Below, in pieces: positions 34,278 through 45,129 of a DNA stretch of 64,000 bases. Source of the DNA: JACCTU01 sp963848525 (lineage in GTDB: Bacteria > Actinomycetota > Thermoleophilia > Gaiellales > Gaiellaceae); contig CAWKDZ010000005.1 in NCBI GenBank assembly GCA_963848525.1, forward strand, positions 248,001-312,000, in the 5' to 3' direction. The notes under the pieces are model-generated. The model saw only the letters and a list, made by a program, of their open reading frames with translations, was not told the DNA's origin and ran no database searches. The first letter of the stretch is position 1; the number at the start of each line of letters is the position of its first letter. Made by a program: the position numbers and the translations under genes.

Positions 34278-35729
34278 GTGGGCAAGCGGCTCTCGATCGC
34301 CCTGGCGTTGCTCCCGCTCGCGCTCGCCCCCGGTCTCGCGGGCGCCGAGTCCGCAGCCCGTGACGGCGGCGCGACCTCGCAGGCCTTCGCCCTGAAGGTG
34401 ATCGTGCCCGGCCAGGGCGGGGCCGCGACGACCGCAGTGGCCGCGCCGCAGGACGCCGTCTCGTTCGGGAACGCCTCCGCCTACCCGAGCGCGGAGACCG
34501 TCGCGTGGGGCCCCTCAGTGGCCTCGGCCTCCGCGAGCCCCGGCCAGAGCGTGACCGCGAGCGCGTCCGCGGAGGTGAGCTCGCTGACGCTCTTCGGCGG
34601 CGAGGTGACCGCGACCTCGATCCGCGGTGCCGCGCAGGCCCGCGCGAGCGTCGACGCAGGCGCGTCAGGCGGGTTCGAAGGCGCCGGCGTCGGCAGCCTC
34701 ACCGTCGCCGGCCAAGCGGCCGGCATCGGGCCGAACGCGCGCGTCGCGCTCGGCGACTGGGGCTACGCGATCGTGCTCGCGCAGGGCAACGCGCCGGCCG
34801 GGAGCTCGTACCGCGGCAACGTCACCGCGCTCGACATCCGTCTGACCGCCGACCACGGCGGGCTGCCCGCCGGCACGCAGATCCTCGTCGGCTACGCCGA
34901 GGTCTCGGTGACCGCACCGGAGAAGCCCGAGCCGACCACGACGGCGGCGGCGCCGACCACGCCGCGCGCACCGAAGGGCGGACCGAAGAACGTCGAGCCG
35001 AACGGGATCCCGCCGCTCGTCCGGCAGCCTCCGGTGGGCTTGCGGCCGAAGCTGACGAAGGGCCGCTACGTGTTCCCGATCTACGGCCCGTCGTCGTTCG
35101 CGAACACGTTCAGCGCTCCGCGCGCGAACACGGGCTGGCACCACGGCGAGGACATCTTCGCGCCGCTCGGCGCGCCCATCCTGGCGGTCACCGACGGAAC
35201 GCTCTTCTCGGTCGGCTGGAACGACGTCGGCGGCTACCGGCTCTGGCTCCGGGACCGGCAGGGGAACCAGTTCTACTACGCGCACCTCTCCGCGTTCTCG
35301 ACGCTCGCCGTCGACGGCGCCGAGGTCCGCGCGGGCGACGTGATCGGCTTCAACGGGAACTCCGGCGACGCGGCGGGCACGCCGTACCACCTCCACTTCG
35401 AGTTCCACCCCGTGGGGATGCTGCACATGGGCTACGACGGCGTCGTGCCGCCGTACACGTACCTGACCGCGTGGCGCCGCCTCGTGGACATCCAGTTCCC
35501 GGACGGTCTGGGCTGGGCCCCGGCGGCCGAGGCCGGGTCGACCGCTCCGCGTCCGGGCGCGATCGTCCTTCAGGTCTCGGACATCTCGAGCGCGAGCGGC
35601 CTGAAGCCGGGCTCGGTGGCGCGCGCCTTCGTCGCGCCCGCGTCGGCGGAGGGCGACGGCTCGCTGGTCCGCGCGTTCACCCCGCCGCCCGAAGCGACGG
35701 GGAGCACGCGCGAAGGTCTGGGCGACTAA
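34278..35729 (+). CDS. Secreted M23-family peptidase-like protein
   Basis: A 483-residue exported protein. The N terminus is a signal peptide (SIALALLPLALAPGLAGA). A Ser/Ala/Gly-rich beta region covers about 40-215 and a Thr/Pro linker follows. The lysostaphin-like M23 domain has GWHHGEDIFAP (His288 region) and HLHFEFHP (about 371), the zinc ligands of this endopeptidase fold. It should act on peptidoglycan cross-bridges, or be structural. Start GTG 34278 has CATAAT 10 bases upstream. Confidence 0.85.
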   Translation: MGKRLSIALALLPLALAPGLAGAESAARDGGATSQAFALKVIVPGQGGAATTAVAAPQDAVSFGNASAYPSAETVAWGPSVASASASPGQSVTASASAEVSSLTLFGGEVTATSIRGAAQARASVDAGASGGFEGAGVGSLTVAGQAAGIGPNARVALGDWGYAIVLAQGNAPAGSSYRGNVTALDIRLTADHGGLPAGTQILVGYAEVSVTAPEKPEPTTTAAAPTTPRAPKGGPKNVEPNGIPPLVRQPPVGLRPKLTKGRYVFPIYGPSSFANTFSAPRANTGWHHGEDIFAPLGAPILAVTDGTLFSVGWNDVGGYRLWLRDRQGNQFYYAHLSAFSTLAVDGAEVRAGDVIGFNGNSGDAAGTPYHLHFEFHPVGMLHMGYDGVVPPYTYLTAWRRLVDIQFPDGLGWAPAAEAGSTAPRPGAIVLQVSDISSASGLKPGSVARAFVAPASAEGDGSLVRAFTPPPEATGSTREGLGD

Positions 35730-36160
35730 GCCGCCGGTGGTGGCGGCGGCGAGCTGTTGCCCTGGTAGGTGAAGTCCTCGTCACCGCCGCCGACGAGGCC
35801 CTTCAGCCACTCTCGGGTCGAGGGGCCGGTGACGGGGTTGAAGAGGATCCCGAGCGCGATTCCGGTCAGCAGCAGCATCGCGTTCCGCGTGCCGTGATCC
35901 TTCTTGCCCTGCAGGCGGTCCCCCGCCTTGCGCAGATCCTCGATCGCACGCCTCAGGTTGTCCTGGATCTCCTCGTCGCCGGCAACCCGCGCCGCCAGCG
36001 GGACGACCCCGCGTCCGCCCATCAGCTCGTTGTAGACGACCCGCGCCGCGTCGAAGGCGTCGCGCACGTTCTTCCTGATCTCCTCATCCTTGACGGCGCG
36101 CTCGACGTACGGGCGGAGGTTGTCCGCCGTATCGGTGAACCGCTCCTTGGTCTTGGCCAT
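35726..36160 (-). CDS. Small membrane-anchored protein, YtxH-like, function unknown
   Basis: A 144-residue protein. The first 95 residues are charged and helical (RFTDTADNLRPYVERAVKD), then one hydrophobic segment (AMLLLTGIALGILFNP), and a Pro-rich tail. The layout recalls YtxH-type stress proteins, but the similarity is weak. Its stop shares CTAA with the convergent M23 gene. GAAAGGAAACGAAC precedes the ATG, a weak ribosome site. Confidence 0.65.
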   Translation of the reverse strand: MAKTKERFTDTADNLRPYVERAVKDEEIRKNVRDAFDAARVVYNELMGGRGVVPLAARVAGDEEIQDNLRRAIEDLRKAGDRLQGKKDHGTRNAMLLLTGIALGILFNPVTGPSTREWLKGLVGGGDEDFTYQGNSSPPPPPAA

Positions 36161-36617
36161 GCCGTTCGTTTCCTTTCGATTGCTTGCCGGGCCCTTGTAC
36201 CCGCTGCCCTGGGCTCCCTAATCCTTGCAGCGTGCGGGGGGCTCGGGTCGGACGACCCGTGGCAGGAGCTCAGCGGCCCGACGTACACGTTCAACGCTCC
36301 GGGCGCCTGGGACGTGGAACGGCCCTTCCGCACGACCGTCGCCCACGACCCCGACGGTCCCGAGACGGTCTCGGTCGCGACGTTCCGGCTCGCGCGGGCG
36401 TTCAGGGCTGCGCGCTGGGACGAGGCCGTGCGCGAGCTCAACGACGTCGCGGCGCGGCTCGCGGAACGCCTCGGCCCGACGGCGCTCGTCGAGGAGACCG
36501 ACGAGACCGTGATCGACGGCCGCAGGGCGCGCGTCTACGAGATCGGCTACGAGCGCGACGGCACGCGTATGCGCGACCGCGTCGCGTTCCTGCTCGTCGG
36601 CCGCCGCGAGTACCAGC

Positions 36618-39067
<2,450 letters not shown>

Positions 39068-39071
<4 letters not shown>

Positions 39072-39505
39072 CGCGTCCGCCGCACCTGGATCGGAACGCG
39101 CGAGCGTGCCGGTCGCCGACGCGCGATCGGCAGGGCGATCCGCAGCAGCCCGCGCTCGTACGTCGCGGTCGCGCTGCCGGCGGCGACGTCGACGGCAAGC
39201 TCGAGCTCGCGCTCGAACGGGCCGTACTCGATCTCGCTCCGGTACCAGACGCCCTGCCCGCGCGGACGCGGCCGCGTGCCGGAGATCCTCAGGCGGGTGC
39301 CGTCGAGCTCGATCCGGATCGAGTCCGCGTCGGCGCCGGGAATCTCCACGACGACGGTCAGCTCCGGCGGGTCCTCGGTGCGGAAGACGTCCAGCTGCGG
39401 GCGGTGCGCACGCCGCATCCCGGGAGCGAACCGCGGAACGTGCCAGAGGTCCGCGAACAGCTCCTCGAGCTCGTTCAGGCGGTCCTGATCGCGACGTCGT
39501 GACAT
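39068..39505 (-). CDS. Hsp20/alpha-crystallin small heat-shock protein
   Basis: A 145-residue small chaperone. The alpha-crystallin core has VVVEIPGADADSIRIELDG, then GPFERELELAVDV and the late YERGLLRIALP motif. It overlaps lon, so the chaperone and protease are co-expressed. No HAIR or CIRCE box was found. TACGCT lies 7 bases upstream of its ATG. Confidence 0.92.
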
Positions 39506-39512
39506 CGGCTAC

Positions 39513-39522
39513 AGCGTAGAGT
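39513..39522. promoter_or_regulatory. Overlapping divergent -10 elements between hsp20 and a small membrane gene
   Basis: TAGAGT at 39517-39522 faces the GTG at 39531 (8-base gap). TACGCT on the other strand, 39518-39513, faces hsp20 at 39505 (7-base gap). Together they support both starts in a 25-base gap. Confidence 0.5.
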
Positions 39523-39530
39523 TCCCGCTC

Positions 39531-39683
39531 GTGACGAAGGTGATGCGCCTGGTGAAGCTCGGGTTCGGCGTCATTCTCGCCGCGATCGCGATCTGGATCG
39601 AGGCCGTGCTCCGCACGCCCGAGATCAAGCGCAGAAAGGCTCAGCGCCGCCGCGATCGAGCACGCGTCCTTCCGAAGTCCTGA
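39531..39683 (+). CDS. Small single-helix membrane protein, 50 residues
   Basis: GTG start, then one hydrophobic helix (LGFGVILAAIAIWIEAVL) and a strongly basic tail (KRRKAQRRRDRARV). No known family. Support comes from codon use like its neighbours, a candidate -10 hexamer 8 bases upstream and position in an otherwise empty gap. It is divergent from hsp20-lon. Confidence 0.55.
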   Translation: MTKVMRLVKLGFGVILAAIAIWIEAVLRTPEIKRRKAQRRRDRARVLPKS

Positions 39684-39716
39684 GACCACGCTTACGAGTT
39701 GAAAACAGCACGGGGC

Positions 39717-39722
39717 TAGGTT
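39717..39722 (+). promoter_or_regulatory. Candidate -10 hexamer for a leaderless transcript
   Basis: TAGGTT, 6 bases before the ATG at 39729, no Shine-Dalgarno. A TTGAAA at 39699 is too close to be a normal -35 for it. Confidence 0.4.
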
Positions 39723-39728
39723 GCTCCG

Positions 39729-40991
39729 ATGCTTCGCCTCGTGCTCGCTGCAATCGTCGCCGTCGGCGCGTTCCTCGTCTACTCGGTGCGCGCCGAGGCT
39801 TCGCCGTACGTGCAGTTCGGAATCCAGGACGACGCGTGGCTGCTCGGCGGGCCCGGCGCCTACGAAGAGCGCCTGGAGCGCGTGGAGCGACTCGGTGTCG
39901 ACGTCGTGCGCGTCAACCTGCGCTGGAACGAGATCGCCGCCCGCAAGCCGGCCAAGCCGACCTCGCACCTCGACCCCGCGTACCGCTGGAATGCCGCCGA
40001 CGTGCTCCTGAACGGGCTGCGCGCGCACGGGATCGCGCCGGTCGTCTCGCTGATCGGCACGCCGCGTTGGGCGAACGGCGGCCGCGCGCCGAACTGGGCG
40101 CCGCGCAGCGCGAGCTCGTTCGCCAACTTCGCCACGGCGGCGGCGACCCGCTACCCGTTCGTGCGCCACTGGGTGATCTGGAACGAGCCGAACAAGTACT
40201 GGCAGCTACGCCCGACGAGCCCGAAGACGTACGTCCGGCTCCTGCTCAACCCCGCCTACGCGGCGATCAAGCGAGTCGCTCCGCGCGACGCCGTCGCAGG
40301 CGGCGTGACGGCGCCGCGCGGCGGGCGGGGCAGCGTCTCGCCGGTGAGCTGGATCCGAGGCATGCGCGCCGCGCGAGCACGGCTCGACGCGTACGCGCAC
40401 CACCCGTACCCCGTCGCCCGCGGGGAGACGCCGTTCAGCGGCGGCGGCTGCGTGCGCTGCGGCGACCTGACGATGGCGTCGCTCGACCGCCTCGTCGCCG
40501 AGGTCACGCGCGCGTTCGGCCGCAAGCGCATCTGGCTGACCGAGTACGGCTACCAGACGAACCCGCCCGACCGGCTGCTCGGCGTCTCGCAGGCGGCGCA
40601 GGCGCGCTACCTCGCCGAGGCGGCCCTGCGCGCGTACCGCACGCCGCGTGTCGACATGCTGATCCACTTCCTCGTGCGCGACGAGTCCGAGGTCGCGCGC
40701 TGGCAGAGCGGCCTCTTCACGTTCGGGAACGTGGCGAAGCTCTCGGCGTCGGCGTTTCCGCTTCCGCTCGCCCAGGTCTCTCGGCGCGGCGCGGTCGTGA
40801 CGCTCTGGGGTCAGGTGCGACCGGACCGCGGCCGCCAGACCTACCGGCTGCGCTCGTCGCGCGGCTGGCTCGGCCCGGCCCGCAGGACGAGCCCGCGCGG
40901 CTACTTCTCGGCGACCGTGCGGCTGCCGCGCGGCGCGAGCGTCCGCCTCTGGTCCGGCGGCGCGTACGGCGTTCCTCTGCGCGTGCGCTAG
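39729..40991 (+). CDS. Secreted TIM-barrel glycosidase-like protein (GH5/GH39-type clan)
   Basis: A 420-residue exported protein with signal segment LVLAAIVAVGAFLVYSVRAEA. The barrel has VVRVNLRWNEI, VIWNEPNKYW with the likely acid/base glutamate, and IWLTEYGYQTN with the likely nucleophile glutamate. That spacing fits clan GH-A glycosidases. A short beta tail follows (GRQTYRLRSSRGWLGP). Substrate unknown. It sits beside sugar-nucleotide genes, and its stop is shared with the next convergent gene. Confidence 0.82.
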   Translation: MLRLVLAAIVAVGAFLVYSVRAEASPYVQFGIQDDAWLLGGPGAYEERLERVERLGVDVVRVNLRWNEIAARKPAKPTSHLDPAYRWNAADVLLNGLRAHGIAPVVSLIGTPRWANGGRAPNWAPRSASSFANFATAAATRYPFVRHWVIWNEPNKYWQLRPTSPKTYVRLLLNPAYAAIKRVAPRDAVAGGVTAPRGGRGSVSPVSWIRGMRAARARLDAYAHHPYPVARGETPFSGGGCVRCGDLTMASLDRLVAEVTRAFGRKRIWLTEYGYQTNPPDRLLGVSQAAQARYLAEAALRAYRTPRVDMLIHFLVRDESEVARWQSGLFTFGNVAKLSASAFPLPLAQVSRRGAVVTLWGQVRPDRGRQTYRLRSSRGWLGPARRTSPRGYFSATVRLPRGASVRLWSGGAYGVPLRVR

Positions 40992-41203
40992 GCGAAGAGC
41001 CCGTAGAGCACGATCGCCACGACGACGACGGCGATCGGCAGCCAGGCCCAGCGCATCCACGCGAACGCGCGTGCCTCGCCGGGACCGGGACCCGGCTCGG
41101 GCGTGTACGGGTCGAGCGGAGGCGCCGGCTGGCGCGGGATGTCGTCGGTGCCCTCCATCACTCCGGCGTCGGGCTCGACGACGTGCTCGCGGTCCTCGTT
41201 CAC
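40988..41203 (-). CDS. Small tail-anchored membrane protein
   Basis: A 71-residue protein with an acidic, Pro-rich N-terminal half (DPYTPEPGPGPGEA) and one C-terminal helix (WLPIAVVVVAIVLYGLFA). GTG 41203 has TACTTT 7 bases upstream; an internal ATG at 41158 is possible. No family recognised. Its stop shares CTAG with the glycosidase gene. Confidence 0.6.
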   Translation of the reverse strand: MNEDREHVVEPDAGVMEGTDDIPRQPAPPLDPYTPEPGPGPGEARAFAWMRWAWLPIAVVVVAIVLYGLFA

Positions 41204-41210
41204 CGGGCGG

Positions 41211-41220
41211 AAAGTAGCAT
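41211..41220. promoter_or_regulatory. Overlapping divergent -10 elements before rmlA and the small membrane gene
   Basis: TAGCAT at 41215-41220 faces the rmlA GTG (7-base gap). TACTTT on the other strand, 41216-41211, faces the GTG at 41203 (7-base gap). The hexamers overlap by two bases. Confidence 0.5.
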
Positions 41221-41227
41221 CGCGCGC

Positions 41228-42013
41228 GTGAGCACCAAGGGTCTGATCGCCGCGGGCGGCGAAGCCACGCGGCTGGGCGAGCTGACGCGCGTGGCGAACA
41301 AGCACCTGCTGCCGGTCGGGCGCTGGCCGATGATCTTCTACCCGCTCCAGCTGTTGCAGCTCGCCGGGATCCGCGAGGTGCTGATCGTCACCGGCCAGGG
41401 GCACGCAGGCCAGCTGATCGACTTGCTCGGCGACGGGCGCATGCCCTCGCGTGGGACCGACGACCCGCTCTTCGAGCTCGACCTGACGTACAAGGTGCAG
41501 ACCGAGCCCGGCGGGATCGCGCAGGTCGTCGGCATGGCTGAGGGATTCGCGGGCGACGGCAAGCTCGTCCTCTGCCTCGGCGACAACCTCTTCGAGTACG
41601 CGGAGGTGGACGCGATCCGCTCCTGGGCCGAAGGCGACGACGGGGCACTCATCTTCGTCAAGGAGGTCCCGGATCCCGAGCGCTTCGGCGTCGTGGTCTA
41701 CGGCGACGACGGGCGCGTCGTCGATCTCGTCGAGAAGGCCGGCGTCGTCGACAAGCGCTACGACTCGCCGCCGACGCCCGACGCGGTCGTCGGCCTCTAC
41801 TGCTACGACGCCGACGTGTACGAGATCATCCGCGGCTTGAAGCCGTCGAACCGCGGGGAGCTCGAGATCACGGACGTGAACCGCGCCTACGCGGAGCGCG
41901 GCCGCCTGGGCGTGCACCGCGTCAGCGGCTGGTGGCACGACGCCGGGACGCACGAGGCGCTCGCGGAGATCGGTGCGCTCGTCGAGGACACCGGCGCGAA
42001 CAAGCAGGCGTGA
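41228..42013 (+). CDS. rmlA: Glucose-1-phosphate thymidylyltransferase-like nucleotidyltransferase
   Basis: Makes dTDP-glucose, first step of dTDP-L-rhamnose synthesis. GLIAAGGEATRLGELTRVANKHLLPV is a variant of the GGxGTRLxPxT...K nucleotide loop, and LVLCLGDNLFE is the metal site. At 261 residues it is shorter than classical RmlA (about 290), like the compact C-terminally trimmed branch. It overlaps rmlC by 4 bases and leads the rml genes. Confidence 0.87.
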   Translation: MSTKGLIAAGGEATRLGELTRVANKHLLPVGRWPMIFYPLQLLQLAGIREVLIVTGQGHAGQLIDLLGDGRMPSRGTDDPLFELDLTYKVQTEPGGIAQVVGMAEGFAGDGKLVLCLGDNLFEYAEVDAIRSWAEGDDGALIFVKEVPDPERFGVVVYGDDGRVVDLVEKAGVVDKRYDSPPTPDAVVGLYCYDADVYEIIRGLKPSNRGELEITDVNRAYAERGRLGVHRVSGWWHDAGTHEALAEIGALVEDTGANKQA

Positions 42014-42474
42014 ACGGCGTCGAGGTCATCCCGCTGCGCAGGTTCGAGGACGAGCGCGGCTGGTTCGTCGAGCTCGCGCGCGCGTCGCAGCTGGCGAAGA
42101 CGTGGCGGCAGACGAACGTCTCCTTCTCGCGCAAGGGGGTGATCCGCGGCCTGCACTACCACGAGCGCGGCCAGGACGACCTGTTCTCGTGCCTCCAGGG
42201 GACCGCGCGCGTCGTCGTGCTCGACCGCGAGAGCGGCGAGACGTTCACGCTCGACATCGGGGACGACAACCCTGCGACCGTGTACATCTCCGGCCGACAC
42301 GCGCACGGCTTCGAGGCGCTGACCGACCTGCTCTTCTGTTACCACGTCACGGAGGAGTACGACCCCGCCGACCCCGACGAGCACGCGATCGCGTGGAACG
42401 ACCCGCGCGTCGCGCACCTCTGGAGCACGTCGTCGCCGATCCTCTCGCAGCGGGACCTCGACGCGTCGTTCTGA
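42010..42474 (+). CDS. rmlC: dTDP-4-dehydrorhamnose 3,5-epimerase-like cupin (RmlC)
   Basis: A 154-residue cupin with DERGWFVELAR, RGLHYHERGQDDLFSC and ISGRHAHGFEAL, the RmlC signature with its active-site histidine. It is about 30 residues shorter than classical RmlC at the C terminus. It epimerises the 4-keto sugar between RmlB and RmlD. GTG 42010 overlaps the rmlA stop. Confidence 0.86.
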   Translation: MNGVEVIPLRRFEDERGWFVELARASQLAKTWRQTNVSFSRKGVIRGLHYHERGQDDLFSCLQGTARVVVLDRESGETFTLDIGDDNPATVYISGRHAHGFEALTDLLFCYHVTEEYDPADPDEHAIAWNDPRVAHLWSTSSPILSQRDLDASF

Positions 42475-43247
42475 CGGGTGCGGGCGGCCAGCTCGGCCGC
42501 GCGCTCTCGGAGGCGTTCGCCGCGGACGAGCTCGTGGCTCTGAGCCACAAGGAGTGGGACGTGACGCATCCGCCGCCGCCTGCGCTCGATCCCGACCTCG
42601 TCCTGCACGCGGCAGCGTGGACCGACGTCGACGGCGCGGAGGCCGATCCGCAGGGCGCGGCCGCCGTCAACGTCGGCGGGACACAGAACGTCGCGTCCCT
42701 CGGCGCGCCGCTCGTCTACTACTCGACCGACTACGTCTTCGACGGGCGCAAGCGCGAGCCGTACGTCGAGTCGGACGGGCCGAACCCCCTCTCCGCGTAT
42801 GGGCGCTCCAAGCTCCACGGCGAGGCGGCCGCCGGCGAGCTCGCGTGGATCGTGCGCTCGTCCTGGCTGTTCGGCCCCACCGGGCACAACTTCGTCCGGA
42901 CGATGATTCGCCTCGGGGCAGAGCTGGACGAGGTCGCAGTCGTCGACGACCAGCGGGGCTCGCCGACGTACGTCGGGCATCTCGCGGAGGCGACACGCGC
43001 GCTCCTCGGGTCGCCCCACGGCGTGTACCACGTCGCCGCGGAGGGCGACTGCACCTGGGCGGAGCTCGCCGAGGCGATCTTCGAGGAGGCCGGACTGAGC
43101 TGCCGGGTGCGCCGGATCTCGACCGCGGAGCTCAAACGGCCTGCGCCGCGCCCCGCGTACTCCGTGCTGCGGTCGGAAAAACCGGAGACCCCGGTTCTGC
43201 CGAACTGGCGACAGGGCCTCCGCGACTGCCTCGACCTTCTTGGCTGA
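42393..43247 (+). CDS. rmlD: dTDP-4-dehydrorhamnose reductase (RmlD), start uncertain
   Basis: Final NAD(P)H-dependent step to dTDP-L-rhamnose. VVLTGAGGQLGRAL is the Rossmann loop, LVYYSTDYVFDG and YGRSKLHGE hold the catalytic T, Y and K. Homology begins at about 42462, but no ATG, GTG or TTG is there. The nearest canonical start is GTG 42393, giving an 82-base overlap with rmlC; a rare codon near 42459-42468 is the alternative. The end overlaps the SRPBCC gene by 8 bases. Confidence 0.88.
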   Translation: MERPARRAPLEHVVADPLAAGPRRVVLTGAGGQLGRALSEAFAADELVALSHKEWDVTHPPPPALDPDLVLHAAAWTDVDGAEADPQGAAAVNVGGTQNVASLGAPLVYYSTDYVFDGRKREPYVESDGPNPLSAYGRSKLHGEAAAGELAWIVRSSWLFGPTGHNFVRTMIRLGAELDEVAVVDDQRGSPTYVGHLAEATRALLGSPHGVYHVAAEGDCTWAELAEAIFEEAGLSCRVRRISTAELKRPAPRPAYSVLRSEKPETPVLPNWRQGLRDCLDLLG

Positions 43248-43719
43248 CTACCGCTTCCTGACCACGTGGCTCGTCGACGCGCCGATCGAGCGCGTCTGGG
43301 ACGTGATCTACGCGATCGAGCGCTGGCCCGAGTGGTGGCTCGGCGTCCGGAGCGTGACCGAGCTCCACCACGGCGACGGTGACGGCGAGGGAACGGTCTA
43401 CCGGCACGTCTGGCGCTCGAAGATCCCGTACGCCGTGCGTTTCGACGTCACGGTCGTCGAGGTGCGCAGGCCGAACCTGATCGCGGCGAGCGCGGAGGGC
43501 GGCCTCGCGGGAACCGGCACGTTTCGCCTCTTCGAGGCGCCGCTCGGAACGGCCGTGACCTACGACTGGCGGGTGCAGACGACGAAGCGGTGGATGAACG
43601 CAGTCGCGCCGCTCGGCCGCCCGCTCTTCGCGTGGAATCACCACGCGGTGATGAAGCAGGGAGGACGCGGGCTCGCGCGCGTGCTCGACGTACCGCTGAT
43701 CACGCAGGCGTCGGGCTAG
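43240..43719 (+). CDS. SRPBCC-fold (polyketide cyclase/lipid-binding) protein
   Basis: A 159-residue START-like domain. It opens FLTTWLVDAPIERVWDVIYA, typical of SRPBCC proteins, and has YDWRVQTTKRWMN before the C-terminal helix. Ligand unknown. It overlaps rmlD and so is likely on the rml transcript. TTG 43240 is the start. Confidence 0.82.
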   Translation: MADYRFLTTWLVDAPIERVWDVIYAIERWPEWWLGVRSVTELHHGDGDGEGTVYRHVWRSKIPYAVRFDVTVVEVRRPNLIAASAEGGLAGTGTFRLFEAPLGTAVTYDWRVQTTKRWMNAVAPLGRPLFAWNHHAVMKQGGRGLARVLDVPLITQASG

Positions 43720-44120
43720 CAGTCGGCGAACGGGTTCCTGCCGAACGCGACCCGCGGCGGCTTTGCGGCCGCGCGGGCGACGGGCTCGAGGGAGTCGGCG
43801 GCGCGCCGCATCAGTCCACCGCTCGCGCCCTGGCCGACGAAGATCGCGACGGCCGTCGGCTCGCCGGGGCACTTGACGTTCTGGAGCTGAAGCGGCGGCG
43901 CACAGCCTTGGTCGCTCTTCGCCTCGCACTCGCCGTAGACGAAGAGCGCGCCTCGCCGGGAGCCTTCGGCGCGCACGAGCTCGAACCCCTCGAACCCGTC
44001 GCCGAGCCAGTAGATCGGCGCACCGACCTGCGCCTCCAGCTCAGCAGGGTCCACGACGTCGTCGCCGCAACCGGCCAGCAGCAGAAACCCCACGAACAGA
44101 CAGGGAGATCGACGCCGCAC
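43716..44120 (-). CDS. Putative lipoprotein, function unknown
   Basis: A 134-residue protein with a lipobox LLLAGC after a short hydrophobic stretch. The mature part contains CEAKSDQGCAPP and NVKCPGEP, suggesting disulfides, and ends with a cysteine. No family recognised. GTG 44120 faces rmlB 18 bases away. Its stop shares CTAG with the SRPBCC gene. Confidence 0.65.
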   Translation of the reverse strand: MRRRSPCLFVGFLLLAGCGDDVVDPAELEAQVGAPIYWLGDGFEGFELVRAEGSRRGALFVYGECEAKSDQGCAPPLQLQNVKCPGEPTAVAIFVGQGASGGLMRRAADSLEPVARAAAKPPRVAFGRNPFADC

Positions 44121-44125
44121 GCAAC

Positions 44126-44131
44126 TACTCT
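44126..44131 (+). promoter_or_regulatory. Candidate -10 hexamer before rmlB
   Basis: TACTCT, 7 bases before the rmlB ATG, within an 18-base divergent gap. It fits the leaderless TANNNT pattern. Confidence 0.4.
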
Positions 44132-44138
44132 TCCCCGG

Positions 44139-45129
44139 ATGCGCCTGCTCGTCACCGGTGCTGCGGGGTTCATCGGCTCGCACTTCGTTCGCCGCGTCGT
44201 CGAGGCGGGCGACGAGGTCGTGGTGCTCGACAAGCTCACGTACTCGGGCAACCGCGCGAACCTCGACGGCGTCGAGCACGAGTTCGTGCACGGCGACATC
44301 TGCGACGCGGAAGTGGTGGCGACCGCCGCGCGCGGGTGCGAGGCGATCGTCAACTTCGCCGCCGAGACGCACGTCGACCGCTCGATCCTCGAGGCGGCCG
44401 AGTTCATCCAGACCGACGTCGCCGGCACGCAGGTCCTGCTCGAGCTGGCGCGGCGCGAGGGAATCCGCCTCGTCCACGTGTCCACGGACGAGGTCTACGG
44501 CGACCTCGAGGGCGGCGGCCGCTCGAAGGAGGACGATCCGCTCCGCCCCTCGAGCCCCTACAGCGCCTCGAAAGCCGGCGGCGACCTCCAGGTGCTCGCG
44601 TACGTGCGGACCTTCGGCGTCGACGCCTGTATCACGCGGGGCGCGAACACCTACGGCGCGCGGCAGTACCCCGAGAAGATGCTCCCGCTGTTCATCACGA
44701 ACGCGCTCGACGGCGAGCCGCTGCCGGTGTACGGCGACGGGCGCCAGGTTCGCGAGTGGCTGCACGCGGACGACCACGCGGCCGCGATCGAGCTCGTCCT
44801 GCGCGAAGGCGCAGGCGGCGAGGTCTACAACGTCGGCGGGGAGGAGCGCGAGAACATCGACGTCACGAAGCGGATCCTCGACGCTGACCGGCGCCGACGA
44901 GTCGCTGATCCGCCATGTCGAGGACCGGCCCGGGCACGACCGCCGCTACGCGCTCGACGACGGGAAGCTGCATGCGCTCGGCTGGAGCCGGGAGCACTCG
45001 TTCGACGAGGGTGGCCTCGAGCGCACCGTCGAGTGGTATCGCGAGAACCGCGCCTGGTGGGAGCCGATCAAGTCGGGCGAGTTCCGCGCGTACTACGAGA
45101 CGCAGTACGCAGCGCGGCTGAACGCATAG
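44139..45129 (+). pseudogene. rmlB: dTDP-glucose 4,6-dehydratase RmlB, frameshifted near its 3' end
   Basis: Second step of dTDP-rhamnose synthesis. The first 248 codons read as a normal RmlB: VTGAAGFIGSHFV, HVSTDEVYGDL, YSASKAGGD. After NIDVTKRILD the frame is lost at about 44882; removing one G restores LTGADESLIRHV and the normal end RYALDDGKLHALGW...AARLNA at TAG 45129. Every other signature is intact, so either the gene is recently broken or the base is an error. The other three rml genes are present. Confidence 0.88.
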
